DNA of 64,000 nucleotides from Phocoena phocoena (GCF_963924675.1 NC_089232.1:35917312-35981311), one strand, 5' to 3'; shown: positions 21,760-34,509, counted from the stretch's first letter. The notes: generated by a model not told the origin, from the sequence alone. Program-made: numbers and translations.

Positions 21760-22882
21760 GTAAAGGAAAAATACACTCTTGTGTGCTTCCTTTCCTACTA
21801 ACACTTAACACTTCTGGCATTTCTGGTTATCAGATGTGTGGGTTTTCCATACATCAGGCATTCTATGACACCAGCTGGTGCCTACAATTCAACTCAATTC
21901 TGACACTATCTACCTGTAGTTAGATCTCACAGGTCAAGTCCATAAGACTGTCTCCACTTCAGATGCCAATGGCAAATCTATGTTGTCACCTGTGCTTCTG
22001 ACCGACTGGCTGTATTCAGAGTTTCCCATGACCACCTCCTTTGATTCCATTAATTTGCTAGAGCGGCTCACGGAACTCAGGAAAACACTCTACTTACTAG
22101 ATTACCCATTTGTGGGCTTCCCTGGTGGCGCAGTGGCAAGAATCCGCCTGCCATTGCAGGGGACACGGGTTCGAGCCCTGCCCCGGGAAGATCCCACATG
22201 CCATGGAGCAACTAAGCCTGTGTGCCACAACTAGTGAGCCTGTGTGCCTAGAGCCGGCGCTCCACAAGAGAAGCCATCGCAATGAGAAGTACGTACACTG
22301 CAACAAGGAGTAGCCCCTGCTCACTGCAACTAGAGAAAGCCCACACGCACCAACAAAGACCCAACGGTAGCCAAAAATAAATGAATAAAATAAATAAATT
22401 AGATTACCCATTTATTATAAAAGGATATAACTCAGGAACAGCCAGATGGGAAAGATGCATAGGGCCAGTTACATGGGAAGGGCACCAGAGCCTCCGTGCC
22501 CTCTCTAGGAGTGTCACTCATGGCTTCATTACATATGCATATATGATCAAATCATTGGCTGTCGGTGACTGATTTAACCTTCAGCTTCTTGCCCCTCTCC
22601 AGAGCTCAAGCTGGTGAGAGTGAAAATTTCATCTCTCTAATCCCAAGGTTGGTTCCCCTGGCAACCAGCCCCTATTCTTAGGTTATCTTGGGAATTTCCA
22701 AAAATCAGCTCATTAATAAATACAGGTGTGGTTGAAAGGGGCTTATTATAAGAATAATGAAAGACACCACTTCACCTTATGGCTCTTATCACTTAGGGAA
22801 TTCCAAGGATTTTAGGAGCTCTGAACCAGAAATGGGAAAAAGATCAAATATATATTTCTTAACATAAATCACAATATCACAG
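21760..22882 (-). repeat. Long ERV-class LTR (about 1.1 kb), split by a SINE
   Basis: On the minus strand it starts TGTGATATTGTG (22882). It passes gttgccaggggaaccaacc and has AATAAA (TTTATT on + at 22411-22416). A U5 part follows after the SINE, with agccgctctagcaaatta and accagctggtgtc motifs. No internal viral sequence. Solo LTR. Confidence 0.75.
22112..22399 (+). mobile_element. tRNA-derived SINE (long form) nested in an LTR
   Basis: Perfect 14-bp target-site duplications tagattacccattt lie at 22098-22111 and 22400-22413. A- and B-boxes and the AAATAAATGAATAAAATAAAT tail are clear. It landed beside the polyadenylation signal of the host LTR. Confidence 0.95.
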
Positions 22883-23984
22883 GTTCCTTGCAATGCCTCT
22901 CATGTTACACCAATGCTTTCCAAATTTCTAGTTTTGGAAGCTTACAGAGATCACCAACTCAGTACAAAAGGAGGTGAGAAAATGTAACACAGTTTTGTTA
23001 GCTATTCCTGGGAATGTGACTTTACATTTGCAATGCTGGAAGTTGCTATAAACAAGCTTTTTATGATCACTTTAAAAAGCAGAACAGTGAGCAGTTATGT
23101 TGGAGAGACCAGTGAAGGCATGAACTGACTAATGCTATTCGAATGGACACTTTGTGGATTGGGATAAAACTTCCAGGGAAAGCATCCCATAAAGGGTCCA
23201 AGAGAATCTCCGACAATCCAGACGGCAGTGAGAATGCCGAATAAATGGGTCTAGTTGCAGTTAGGACGTTGATGACCAAGAGGTACGTGAAGAATTTAAA
23301 TAGATTTTTTAAGTGAAATATGAAAGTGGAAAAAAGCGGTATTTATAAATTAATTTATTATATTGCATAAATGGTATTAAACGTGGATGTGTAACTAAAT
23401 TCATTTATTGAAAAAGTACATCACAATTTCATCTATCTCACTAAAAGCTTTATGTGCTCAGGTTGACCAAAATATTACGGGAGGATTTCCCCGTTGGAAA
23501 GTTAAGTGCTATCTTATATTTGGTACCTACGTCCATTTGGGCACATGTGGAACCTTTGCCCAAAGTCAAACAGTTAGGAGGGACAGAGCCAGATCTCTCT
23601 GACCCACCCATGTATTTACCTTAATTCCTCCATCAGACCAGATTTCATAAGATCTCAGACTATGGTCCCTGTCCCCATTGTCCATCTATTTCACCCCATT
23701 TCAACTGAGAGCATTTATTGAGCCCCTAATATAATGGAGGACTTGTTTTTCTAGTCTGTAAATCACTTTTAGTACTGAACTAAGGGAGAAGAGACTGACT
23801 TTTAACTGAAGATCGAGGAAAAAATAGTAGTTTTGACTAAGAATAGCTGGGTCCAGGTTTATGTAGGCCATTCTCCCTGTTACACAATATGAGTTCTGGT
23901 CTTCTCTGTCTTCTTAGGACTAAAAAATGCCTGTAACCTCAGCCCTGATAGGACAGTCATAAGGAGCAAATAAAAGTGCAATTT
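22883..23984. other. No gene recognised
   Basis: About 1.1 kb of AT-rich unique sequence; only open frames up to 70 residues. A short cagagcatttattgag-like piece near 23708 may be an L2/MIR scrap. Confidence 0.4.
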
Positions 23985-23999
23985 CCCTTTGTCAGTTTT

Positions 24000-24200
24000 T
24001 TTTTTTTTTGCGGTACGCGGGTCTCTCACTGCTGTGGCCTCTCCTGTTGCGGAGCACAGGCTCCGGCCGCGCAGGCTCAGCGGCCATGGCTCACGGGCCC
24101 AGCCACTCCACGGCACGTGGGATCCTCTCGGACCGGGGCATGAACCTGTGTCCCCTGCATCAGCAGGCAGACTCTCAACCACTGCGCCACCAGGGAAGCC
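24000..24200 (-). mobile_element. tRNA-derived SINE (short form)
   Basis: On + it reads poly-T, TTGCGGTACGCGGG to CCACCAGGGAAGCC. Perfect target-site duplications ccctttgtcagtttt lie at 23985-23999 and 24201-24215. Confidence 0.95.
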
Positions 24201-24215
24201 CCCTTTGTCAGTTTT

Positions 24216-24603
24216 AAAATAATAAACAAACCTGGGTAATCTTTGGGTAACAGGGTTTTATATTTTTCTTGATACTTTGCAGTATCACATAAATTTTCTA
24301 CTTGAGCATGTATTATATTTAATCAGAAAAAAATCAGTAAATATTCATTTTTGAAAACACACAAGTATTGAGTTACAGAATTTCAATTTCACTTGCTGGA
24401 TTTGCATTGAGTCCACCTTACATTTAACCTCTTTCTTTCTTTTAATCCAAGCTAAGAGAACCAAACACTTTCTGTGGGTAATACTTGCAGGGCTCCCCTC
24501 TCAGGATCTGCCTGCCATCCCAGCCTACCTTCCCTCAAGATGCCCAGACAACTATACATAGAGGAAAGGAACAGAAAGATGCTACAAGAGCTTGAGCCAT
24601 ATC

Positions 24604-24604
<1 letters not shown>
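24216..24604. other. No gene recognised
   Basis: AT-rich unique sequence. Confidence 0.35.

Positions 24605-24639
<35 letters not shown>
24605..24639. repeat. (TG)n microsatellite
   Basis: An uninterrupted run of about 17 TG units. Confidence 0.95.
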
Positions 24640-24640
<1 letters not shown>

Positions 24641-24721
24641 CAATATTATTATGACTCTCCCTGAGATTCTCCTTTAAGATCACATTCTTGAAGATACATT
24701 AAGTCTGTGAAATAAAGTGGA

Positions 24722-24800
24722 AGACGCTGTGTGACTCAAAGCAGGCTGTGCTACCTCTCTGAGCTGGAGTTTGCTCATCTGTAGAATAACTGGTGGAATC
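24722..24800 (+). repeat. MIR fragment
   Basis: gctgtgtgactcaaagcagg, then tacctctctgagctggagtt and gctcatctgtagaata, follow the sense MIR centre. Confidence 0.65.
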
Positions 24801-25104
24801 CAAAAGGAAAAAGAGCATGGCCTGAGGTGACAAACTCAAATCCTGACTGCTTAGTGCTGAGCCAAAATGTACACGCTATTCTGTGTAATTTATACTGGTA
24901 CATTCTATATGCTTAAAAAAAAAGACAACTACTGCTATTATGTATGTGAAAGAGCCTATAGCTCTTAAAGCAAAATCACAAGGCTGCCATCTCAGCTGTG
25001 CAGGCTGTGCGTTGCACAACTCTAGGGGGTGCCATCCACGTGGCACACAGTGTCTAGTGGTGTCCTGAGGAGGCGCTATACAAATTTTAGATATTTCTTT
25101 CATT

Positions 25105-25375
25105 AAGAATAACAGGGGTGGGGAGAGATAAATTGGGAGTTTGGGATTAACAGATACACACTACTATATATAAAATAGATAACCAACAAGGGCCTACTGT
25201 TAAGCACAGGGAACTGTATTCGGTATCTTGTAATAACCTATAATGGAAAAGAATCTGAGAAAGAATAGATTTACATATATATGTATGTATGTATAACTGA
25301 ATCACTGTGCTGTACACCCAAAACTAACACAACATTGTAAATCAACCATACTTCAATAAAAATAAAGGCCGAAAA
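25105..25375 (+). repeat. L1 3' UTR fragment (artiodactyl/cetacean type)
   Basis: gagataaattgggagtttgg, then taaaatagataaccaacaag, agcacagggaactgtattc and aacattgtaaatcaaccata, ending in caataaaaataaa. This is the known 3' end of cetartiodactyl LINE-1 elements. 5' truncated; no coding part. Confidence 0.85.
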
Positions 25376-26259
25376 TAAAATAAAATTACAACCACAACCC
25401 ACTCCCCCCAAAAAAAAGAGTAACAGAGAGGTAGTACTGGACTTTCCTTGTTCCTTTAGGCACAGCTGAGGCCCCCTAAATTGATAAAATAGGTAACAAG
25501 AACACTCTTTTTTAAAAGAAAGGTGCTGGACCATGTGGGCAGGACTTGTTAAATTAAAAAACAAAACAAAACAAAACGAAACAAAAACAAAAAACCCCGA
25601 AAAACCAGAGTTCGGCCTTACTGAACCTATCACTTATTCATCTTCAGGAGATTCATTCTGAATGTTATCTGTGAAGATTCTAAGGCGAGAGTCGTCATGG
25701 AGTCCTGGGTGGCTCCCTTCCCCTCAAGCCAAGCGAGGGGACCCAAAAGGTGGACCCGGTGTGCTTGGCATGGGTTTCCTGCTATGAGGAAGACGGGAGT
25801 TCAAAGCAGAGGTGCTGGCTGCCCCTGCTGCTGATGGCGGAGGGAGGGGAGTGCTACCGAGGAACAGCTGTGTCCCACCGGGGGTCTCAGAGGGTCTCTC
25901 CAGCAGAATAGAGTTCGAATGGACACAGTGGGAGAAAAGCTTTGAGCTGTTTTCCAATTTCTTTTAAGGTCTTTTAAGCTCTGCTTGTCAGGGCAGATGA
26001 CCACGGGGTAGGGGGAGGGGTGCTGTATGTGTGGGAGTGCTCTGTCAACAAAAGCGGAAGCCGAGGGCACTTAAGTGGGGGGCTGTAGGGGTATAGTCCT
26101 TTCTGAGGAAAGCTGAGTGCACACTCACTGCTCTCCCACTCCATAGGGGCCTCAAAAGAACTCAACAAAGCAGGAGGGCTCACCTGTGAGACAGGAGGGA
26201 TGGAGGCAGGGCACAACCATTAAAAGGATGACACAGCCATTGAGAAACACAGGACCCAC
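25376..26259. other. No gene recognised; (AAAAC)n inside
   Basis: A short AAAAC-rich run lies at about 25556-25590. The G-rich segment 25690-26080 gives overlapping chance frames on the minus strand (77-89 residues) without support. Confidence 0.4.
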
Positions 26260-26700
26260 AAAAACTGGTTAGAACCTACTAGGCCCAAGATGGAGGGAAA
26301 TTCGACTTCTGGTAGACCTTGAGCCTCATTATATGCTCATTGTAATACAGTAACATATGCTAAGTGACACATCCACAGGCACCATGACAGTTCTGAGGCT
26401 GGCATTGTAAGGCCCAAATTGGTGGCCCAATTCCTGGAAATCCCCGCCCCCATCCCTAAAATAGTTGGAATAATCTTCCCACTTATTAGCCTATGAAATT
26501 ACCCAGCCCGTAAAAAACTAACCACACCACACACCCCGGGCCCACTCTTACCTTCTGTGACGGACTGCATTCTGCTTATGGAATGTGTATCTCTCTAAAT
26601 AAACTCGCTTCCACTTTACCATGGCTTGCTTTTGAATTCTTTCCTGATCAAAGAATTTGCTCGAGACCTGGGACATGACCATTCTCTTGTTCCCTCTTCT
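26260..26700 (+). repeat. Solo ERV-type LTR
   Basis: A TATA-like CCCGTAAAAAAC lies near 26507 and AATAAA at 26598-26603. The U5 has ttttgaattctttcctgatc and a gacctgggac end. No internal region next to it. The left edge is uncertain. Confidence 0.6.
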
Positions 26701-27154
26701 TCTGCAATACCTGTGCCACTTCCCAGTGGCTCTTTATAATGGCCCCAGTCAGGTAGACAGTTTCTGTCTCTGGAGGAACCAGAGGCTGGAGGAGGGACAG
26801 AAGAATAGATAGAAAAATGTGAGACATTTAGGATTCCCAAGACTAGAAGGAAAGAAGCTTTAAATTAAATGAGTGAGGGTTTGAGTGAGGTTGGGCTAGC
26901 AGGAGACTCCTGAGTAACACTTGAGTTAAGGCTGGAAAAGCAGTGGGTTGTGTGCTTCTGATATCATCCAGAGGCCGGGGAACAACACAGCAGGTGTGAC
27001 AGAAGCAAAGTCTTTTCCTGATTTCACTTCTGGGGCACAGACGGATTGGTGAATGGCAATGCTGATTCTGGTCTCTCCTGGTCCAGCTTCTTTCCTTCCA
27101 GGCTCCAGGCTGTGCTCTCTGCTGCAAGCATACACCTCCCTGGATTGATGTGTA
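26701..27154. other. No gene recognised
   Basis: Unique sequence; only chance frames under 95 residues. Confidence 0.35.
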
Positions 27155-27262
27155 CTTATGTCTCTCCAGCTAAAATGAATGTCCCCTGAGAGCGGGAACT
27201 GTGTCTTTTCTCATCCTCAACCCTTAGCACAAGGGCCATTAAAAGTTTATTATTGAAGATGA
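27155..27262 (+). repeat. L2 3' end
   Basis: gtcccctgagagcgggaact followed by a gtgtcttttctcatcc motif and ttagcacaagggcca is the sense L2 3' end. Confidence 0.65.
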
Positions 27263-28989
27263 TGAGAGACCCCGGGTACCAGAGTCAAGGTATGCAGAAG
27301 AGGATGGTGGGGGTGGGGAGGAAGTACAGAAAATGGAGACAAGGTTCGTGTTCATCTTCTCCCTTCACATCTGAGGCAGCCATGAGACTATGCTATTAGA
27401 ATTTAGGGGTAAGGAGAAACCATGCACTTCCATCATAATTGCTATAAAACCACATTTCTCTGACTTAAAAATTCAATTAGAAACTTAACAGAACTATGTT
27501 TTTCTGGCCTCCTAGTAACTGGAAATATTCCGTTTACCACCCATCTACTTTCCATGAGATTGACTCGTGTTATAGTGATGACCCAACTCGCTGACAGCTT
27601 CTCAAGACCTGAAGTCCTGGTTATCTCAGAAAGCCTGAGTTTCACAGCTTCAGACCTGGTTATGAAGCATATATTACTGCACAGAGAGTCTTCCAGTGGT
27701 TGCTCTTTATCAATGCAAAGAGTTGATTGACCTAAACATCCCATTTCCCATCACGTCGGAGAGCAAACATTTCTCATATTCAGTGGTCAGGCTCAATTAT
27801 GAGAGATGAAGAAATAGAGGAAGAAAATTTCCTCCCTCCATTGCTCAAGTAAACCTTCAAGCCAGACAAATCTCTCCAGGGCTGACTTCAGATGAGTGAT
27901 GTTCAAGGTGAAACAAAGCAATGAACCTACTTGAAGACATACATCCCTTCTCTATAGACATTGATAGATGTCTCAAGAACTCAAGAAAAATGCTGTTTTC
28001 CCCATAGACATCAGCTGCCTTGCAATTTTTTGGCAGTTCACAGTCAGAGTACACTGGAAAGACTGAATTATTTTACTTCAATGTGTAGAAACACTTTGTT
28101 CTCAGAAAGCCTCTCTGTGTGTCAGCTTGCCTGATCATGTGGGGTCACCCCTGCCAGGCAGTAAATGTTGGTTTATCTTTCTGGACATCACAGAGTTGCT
28201 AAACCCAGAGTCAGTTGTCTACCCAGAAGTTGTGAGTTTATCTGAATAACATTCCTACAGAAAAATGAATGTCCATGGTGGACTGATGTATAGGAAATTA
28301 TTAGATGTTGAGGGGCAAGATGGGGGATGAGAGGGAGAAACGAAAAAAAAAAAAAGAGCAGGGAGGTCATCTCAGAGAATTAGGAAATCCTGATCTTTTC
28401 TAAGCCTCAGATCTTTCTGGGATTCCATCTGGCTTTCATTTCTAACTCCTTGTCTTCCAACAAAGAGAATAAAGATGGTTTTAAAACTAAATGTGAGCCC
28501 TTCCAGGAAACAAGAGCTCCTCTCTTCCCCTCTCTCTCCTAGTAGCAGAATTTTCTTTTGCACTATTAAAAATGGCGTGGGCCACCTTTTCTCCAAAAAC
28601 ACATGAAGCTGCTGCATAACTCTTTTCCAAATAATTAATCTTTCCAGTGGAATCTTTCAAAGCCCCACATTTCCTGTTATTTCATACAGCTGCAATTTGT
28701 AACTGGAGCTCCTGCCCAGTGTTCCACGGGCAAGACGCCAAATCCACTACATTTCACCTACCAAGGTGCCCCGCGCAAATAATCCTTAACCACAAGTTAA
28801 ACAGTCAGGTCCTGTTCTAGCCGAAAAGAAAAGCCTGGGGAACAAAAGACTTTTAACATACTTCTCTATTAAAATTTTAGTGGACGCTCGCGATATTTTA
28901 TTTTCTAGTGTCAACATTGGGAGGTAACACCATGATGCCACAGTAAAGGAAGAGTTTTCAAAAATGGATTGGTTCTTATGTTAAGTTAA
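27263..28989. other. Repeat-poor stretch, no gene recognised
   Basis: About 1.7 kb with no repeat that I can name. The sub-segment 28640-28830 (cagctgcaatttgtaactgg) keeps balanced composition with several CpGs. It could be a conserved non-coding element, but that cannot be seen from one sequence. Confidence 0.35.
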
Positions 28990-29707
28990 TATTTGTGAGT
29001 CATAAAAATGACACCCTCTTCCAGTTATCTAGAAGCCAAAACTTGCCGGTTGCTCTATCAGACCCACCTTATTTGCTTCCTTGTCTATGAACTGGAAGAT
29101 CAGAGCCAAGATGGGCTAAAAGGTAAGCAGGGAGGCAGATGTTGGCAGGTTGGCTGTGACCCCCTTCCTTCCTTCTTTCCTCCCTCTGCATTTTCCCTCT
29201 TCCCACCACCCAGTTATCTTTCCTTCAACCTGCCTATGAAGGAAGTTCTCTCAAAATCACGAAGTTGGAAGTTTCTTCTATTTCAAACCCTCTCCACTCT
29301 CTTGCCTACCCTCCCTCCCCCCGCCCTTCCCCCCCACATTTCTGCCTATGACCTACCTCCTACTCTTTAGAAATTGAAGCCATTGAACCAGACCCTCAAC
29401 TTCCTGCTACAGCCCCACCTTCCCTGGCGCCATCTCCCTTCCTTTCCTCCCATCCCTCAGCGGATGCTTCCTATCCTGAGGTCAGGACCTGTGCTCTGGA
29501 TCCCAACCCCTCCTGCTCTCTCTGGAGTCTCATGCTATAACATGGCTCCTCTCCCCTGTATATTCAACCCTTGCCTGAATCTGAATCCTTCCCATTTACA
29601 TTTAGACACCCTTAAGTCTCTCTTAAGATAAAACCAAAACACTTGCCTCAACCCACAGCCCCTTCCTGCTATTATTCCTTCCTCTCTCTTTCCCAGTGAA
29701 ACTTCTT

Positions 29708-30029
29708 TTTTTTTTTAATGAATTTATTCATTTTATTTATTTATTTTTGCCTGTGCTGGGTCTTTGTTGCTGTGCGCAGGCTTTCTCTAGTTGTGGAGAG
29801 CGGGGGCTACTTTCCCTTGCGTGGGCTTCTCATTGCCATGGCTTCTCTTGTTGCAGAGCATAGGCTCTAGGCGTGCAGACTTCAGTAGTTGTGGCACGCA
29901 GGTTCACTAGTTGTGGCACATGGGCTTCGTTGCTCTGCAGCATGTGGGATCTTCCCGGACCAGGGCTCAAACCCGTGTCTCCTACATTGGCAGGCAGATT
30001 CTTAACCCCTGCACCACCAGGGAAGTCCA
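29708..30029 (-). mobile_element. tRNA-derived SINE (long form)
   Basis: Perfect target-site duplications cagtgaaacttctt lie at 29694-29707 and 30030-30043. The head CCACCAGGGAAGTCC and B-box complement are present. Confidence 0.95.
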
Positions 30030-30267
30030 CAGTGAAACTTCTTGAAAGGGCTGTATATACTCCTCTTCCTTATCATCAGCTCCCCTCACTCCTCAGTCCC
30101 ATCATTCTGGCTAAAATGACTAATGACCACTATGTTGCTAAAGCAAATGACTCAGTCCTCTCCTCCTCTGCCCTCTTTGGGACCCTTCGCTCCTGAAACC
30201 CTCTTCCCTGGGCTTCAAGGACTTCAAGCTCTTCTTATTTTCCTCCCACTTCTTTGCCTCTTCTTTT

Positions 30268-30440
30268 TCTTTTTTTTGTTTAGATTGTAAAAGTTTATTG
30301 ATATGATCAAAAAGCAAACAGCCAGACGTTTGGTTATCTTTGCCACTGCCATGTATCATTTTGAATAGTGTTTTTAAATGCGTAACAAAGAATATTTAAA
30401 CCGTTATTAGAAAAGTAAATTAAGAGTCTACTTAAGGCAT
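30268..30440 (-). other. Possible retrocopy 3' end
   Basis: On the minus strand, non-L2 sequence ends in AATAAA (TTTATT on + at 30294-30299), about 15 nt, then a poly-A (T-run on + near 30262-30277). This is the layout of a reverse-transcribed mRNA 3' end. Source gene not recognised, and no target-site duplication is clear. Confidence 0.25.
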
Positions 30441-31588
30441 TTCAGATGCCTTGTTCTTCCATTATCTTCCTTCCAAGTCCATCGTTCTTTACAGAGCCAT
30501 TAAATGTTAAGTTTTTAAACTTCCCTTTCTCACTCTATATTCAATCCCTACCATCCATGTGTACAGCTCCAACAATCAGACTCATATATTCATTTCCCTA
30601 CTCAGAATCTCCAGTGGGATTTCTCATAGGCACAAGTTCAAGCTCCAAGTCAAGATTTTTCCTTCCAGGCTTGGTTTTCTACCTCATATTCCTATCTCAG
30701 CAAATGATGCCACCATCCACCAGGCTGCTCGGGTCATAAACCTGACATCCTTGATAGCTTTCCCTATTTCTCAAATCCAACCATTCCCTTAGCCCTGGCA
30801 ATTTTACCTCCCCAAATTTCTCATATTTATTCAATTTTCTCCATTTCCACACCCACCACCCCAACCCTAGACACTGACTACTTTCCTCTGGACCATGGCA
30901 ATTGTTTCGCACACATCCATTCTCAGCTCTCTTTAGGCTCTTCTCCACAACGTTGACAGGCCACGTCACCCTCTTGCATGGAATCCTTTAACGGTATGTT
31001 GGACACAAACTCCATGTGCTTCTCAGAGTCTCTTGATTGCGTCCTTCTCTTTCTCTTGGTTGGTATTCCACCCACACCTCAACTTCCAGGTTTGGATAAA
31101 ATGCCACACCTCCAGCCTGACCAGTGCGGGGCTAGGTGATGCCCTCTGGAAGTGCAGGGGTTTAGCTTTCTGCAGTGTGAAATACAAACAACGAGCAATA
31201 AAGATAGGAGAATATGAAGCAGATGAATTACTCCCTCCTTTCTCCCTACTAAGAATTGCTCTGAAATATGGTTTTCCTTGTAAGCTTCCTGGAGAAATCC
31301 TGTGGGCTGAACAACACACCTGGCAATTGATCAGCTGTGTTTCTTTGCAGCTGAATCTCCTTGTAACATGGTGACCAGACTGATAACACATAGATAGCAT
31401 TGCATTGCCTCACCTCCCCTTTTCCTCACTCTCACTGTCCTGGGTTTTCACCTCCCCATAAAGTGTCACCATTTTAGTCTTTAACTCAGACTTTACTTCC
31501 TACAGGTCTCAGGCAAGACAAATGCTTAGGAGAAACGCCGAAATATCTATCCAAGACTCTACATGGGTTGATTCCTATTTACTTTTTT

Positions 31589-31905
31589 AAAAAATTTAAT
31601 TATTTTATTTATTTATTTTTGGCTGCATTGGGTCTTCGTTGCTGCGCATGGGCTTTCTCAAGTTGCGGTGAGCGGTGGTTACTCTTTGTTGTGGTGTGCG
31701 GGCTTCTCATTGCAGTGGCTTCTCTTATTGCAGAGGATGGGCTCTAGGCACGTGGGCATCAGTAGTTGTGGCTCACGGGCTCAATAGTTGTGGCGCACAG
31801 GTTTAGTTGCTCTGCGGCATGTGGGATCTTCCTGGACCGTGGATCGAACCCGTGTCCCCTTCATTGGCAGGCAGATTCTTAACCACTGCACCACCAGGGA
31901 AGTCC
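31589..31905 (-). mobile_element. tRNA-derived SINE (long form)
   Basis: Diverged target-site duplications cct(a/g)tttactt lie at about 31574-31584 and 31907-31917. The head CCACCAGGGAAGTCC is at the right end on +. Confidence 0.9.
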
Positions 31906-32330
31906 TCCTGTTTACTTCTTTAGCTTCTTACCTAGCACCATTTTACCATCCTTTTTTTTATCTCCAGCTACAGTACAGAGTTCTTCATTCATGCCGAGCC
32001 CTCACATGCCAGAAAGTCTATTAGGAAAACTCTTTCCACCACCCCTCTGGCTTCACCGGGCTAATTCCTTTCTCACCAGATCTCAGTTTCCATATCACTT
32101 CCTTCCAAAGGAGATCTCCATGGCCCCCTCTCTGCTCCCTCCTCCCTGACATCCTCTAAGTTTCCTTTGCTACAGTATCTCAGTGATCTATGTCAGGGTT
32201 TGAATAGTGTCTGCCTCCTTCCCACACTGACTGTAAACACTGTGACAGCAGAGATGGCATCTTCTTTGGTTCTATGCATCCTCAGCACAGAGCCTAACAC
32301 TCAACAAACATACACTGAGTAAACGAGCTT

Positions 32331-32450
32331 ATGGGATCTGACACTCATTTTATAGATGGGAAAGCTAAGATTAAAGAGATGAAGGGATTCATTCAAGATA
32401 GCTAGTCAGTGGTAGAGCTCAGTTGAAGCTTCTACCTATTTTAAAGATTA
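32331..32450 (-). repeat. MIR fragment
   Basis: cactcattttatagatggga, then aagctaagattaaagagatg and agctagtcagtggtagagc, follow the MIR antisense. Confidence 0.65.
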
Positions 32451-32459
32451 AGAATCATC

Positions 32460-33230
32460 CTTCTTAATTCTGAAATAGACAGATAACAGGCAGATCAATG
32501 AACCAGAATAGAGAATCCAGAAATAGACCTAAATACCTGCTTCAATATGTGAAAAGTACTTGCCCTCATTCATAATAAAATAAATGTAAATTTAAAATCG
32601 AGCTGACATTTTTTATCTTTCCAATTGGCAAAATTCACAAAATTTGGTAATTTCCTCTCTTGATGAGGGCACACCAAATATATGAGTGGATATGTGAGTG
32701 TTTGTGGAGTGTGCAAATCATCTCCCTTCATGGAGGACAGTATGACAATAGCTATTTTGATTGCAATAGGTACCAAATCACAAGAGCAGATGCTCTCTGA
32801 CATTCAACCCACTCGTTCAAATTTTAGGTATATATCCTACAGATATATTTGCCCAGGTGGGAAATAGAGAATGTACAGTTATTCATTGTAGCATTATTTT
32901 TAATAGCAAAAATTTTAATCTGCATCATTTAGGGACTGGTGAAGTAGATTATGATATTTTCATACATTGGAATATTACATAGCTATTAAAAACAGTGGGG
33001 TAGTTCTTTTGAATTCCATATTCCTATATGTGGACCATTCCATATTCCTATTGTAGGCATATTCCACACTGCAATATATTCCATATTTCTATCTCTAATA
33101 ATATGGAAGCCTTTCCATGATACATAAGCAAAAACCCAAGGTGCACAGTAGTTATATAGTATGCCATAATTTGGGCTAAAAATGAACAAAAACTATAAAT
33201 AAAGCCACTGGACAATAAACTAAACCTAGA
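32460..33230 (+). repeat. L1 ORF2 scrap and L1/HAL1-like 3' region
   Basis: gaaccagaatagagaatcca (about 32500) is a known L1 ORF2 motif. The following part (caattggcaaaattcac, attcattgtagcattatttt, tggaatattacatagctatt) matches the 3' region shared by old L1 and HAL1 elements. The same region occurs at 58850-59830. Confidence 0.6.
33012..33098. repeat. Imperfect 24-bp minisatellite
   Basis: attccatattcctatatg, attccatattcctattg, a shortened attccacactg unit and attccatatttctat follow one another at about 24-bp spacing inside the L1 remnant. Confidence 0.7.
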
Positions 33231-34182
33231 GAGAGAGCAGTGCCCTCATATAGTTTGTCTTTCTTACAATGCACAGCAAATACTCAGTGAATATATTTTT
33301 ATTAATTTCAATAAGAAGAAATGTCCTAAGTGATAAGGGAAAGAGGCAAAAAGGGAAAATAGACAAGTAATCATTTATACTTGTTTGCCAATTGGGCAAA
33401 ATTTCATCAGAGGAGAAAGTGAAATCTGACAGTCAATATGACAGTTTTAGATCACCTGTGGATTTTTTTTTTTATTCTCCATGAATTAGGTAGCTATTCC
33501 CATGGGAACTGAAGAACTATGTGTTCTTGACTGTATTAGCTCCTTTCTACCACAACTAGAAAAGAAAAGATACTCAATTAAGCTCTGCCTGCCCAAAGCT
33601 TATTCTGATCAGGTCTCTGCCATGTGCATGTCCTCACTACTGGATTATCCTGGTTTCTCACTTACATACCACATCAGGAAAATCAAATGAAAATATGCTT
33701 ATGCATTAGCAGAGACCTTGCTCATGCTAAAGAAACAGTTATAAATTTGATGGAATCCCTGGTTTCACATTGCTGCCTGCATGTTCTTTCAGAAGATGTA
33801 TGACTATATACCTTAGACCTCGGAAGTAATAACTGTGAAATCTGGCTGTGGCCAAAGTAAATATCTGCATGTTTTCCTGTCAAAATGCTCAGTGTGTGCT
33901 TGCTGTGCCTCAGTGGGGACATTACTGCTACAGAGGCACTTGTGCCATTTTTTCCCTGATTTGAAGGCTGTTTTCTAAACAGCATTCAAGTGTGTCAATA
34001 CAAAAGATGTTTTCTAGTGTGACAAAGGCCCAATGATACTTATAACATCAGGAAGCTGGTGTTTTCCTACCCTGAAACCACTATATTAAAGGCAGTGAAA
34101 GTCTTTTCCATCTACAGAGAGCAGGCAATGGGCTCTTTGCAGGACTAGCCTTGACCCTTTGGTTTCATCTCAGGTATGTAGA
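33231..34182. other. Repeat-poor stretch, no gene recognised
   Basis: No named repeat over about 950 bp; open frames below 90 residues. Confidence 0.35.
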
Positions 34183-34202
34183 TGATAGATAGATAGATAG
34201 AA
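34183..34202. repeat. Short (GATA)n
   Basis: About five GATA units. Confidence 0.8.
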
Positions 34203-34261
34203 ACATACATACACAAAAGATTGCTACAGAGGTGGATACATAGAACATTGCCTTAATGGAG

Positions 34262-34380
34262 GGAGGTATGAAACTGAGGGGCAAAGAGGTTAAATGACAT
34301 ACCTGAGATTAGAGAGCTAGTAAGTGGCTGAGCCAAAGTCTAAACTTCACCCCATTTGACGTTCCTAACTCCACCCCAGT
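34262..34380 (-). repeat. MIR fragment
   Basis: aaactgaggggcaaagaggt, then taaatgacatacctgagatt and agagctagtaagtggctgag, are MIR antisense blocks. Confidence 0.75.
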
Positions 34381-34509
34381 GCTGGCTGCCTAGGGCTGAA
34401 ATGGATGAAGACAGGAAGGAAAGCATTCACGGTTCACTTTGATCACAAAGTCCAACAGTGGTCAGTGCAGGCAATTCAATTCAAACCATTTGTTAGGTAG
34501 AATTTAGGC

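Larger units (their letters stand above)
28990..32330 (+). repeat. Decayed L2 LINE (composite, about 3.3 kb)
   Basis: Pieces follow the L2 order on the + strand. C-terminal ORF-like sequence lies at about 30580-31100 (ccaccatccaccaggctgct, ggaccatggcaattgtttc). A further downstream part is at 32050-32170. The 3' end is at about 32215-32330 (gactgtaaacactgtgacag, cagcacagagcctaacac). All reading frames are broken. The 28990-29700 part is assigned with less certainty. SINEs at 29708-30029 and 31589-31905 interrupt it. Confidence 0.5.
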
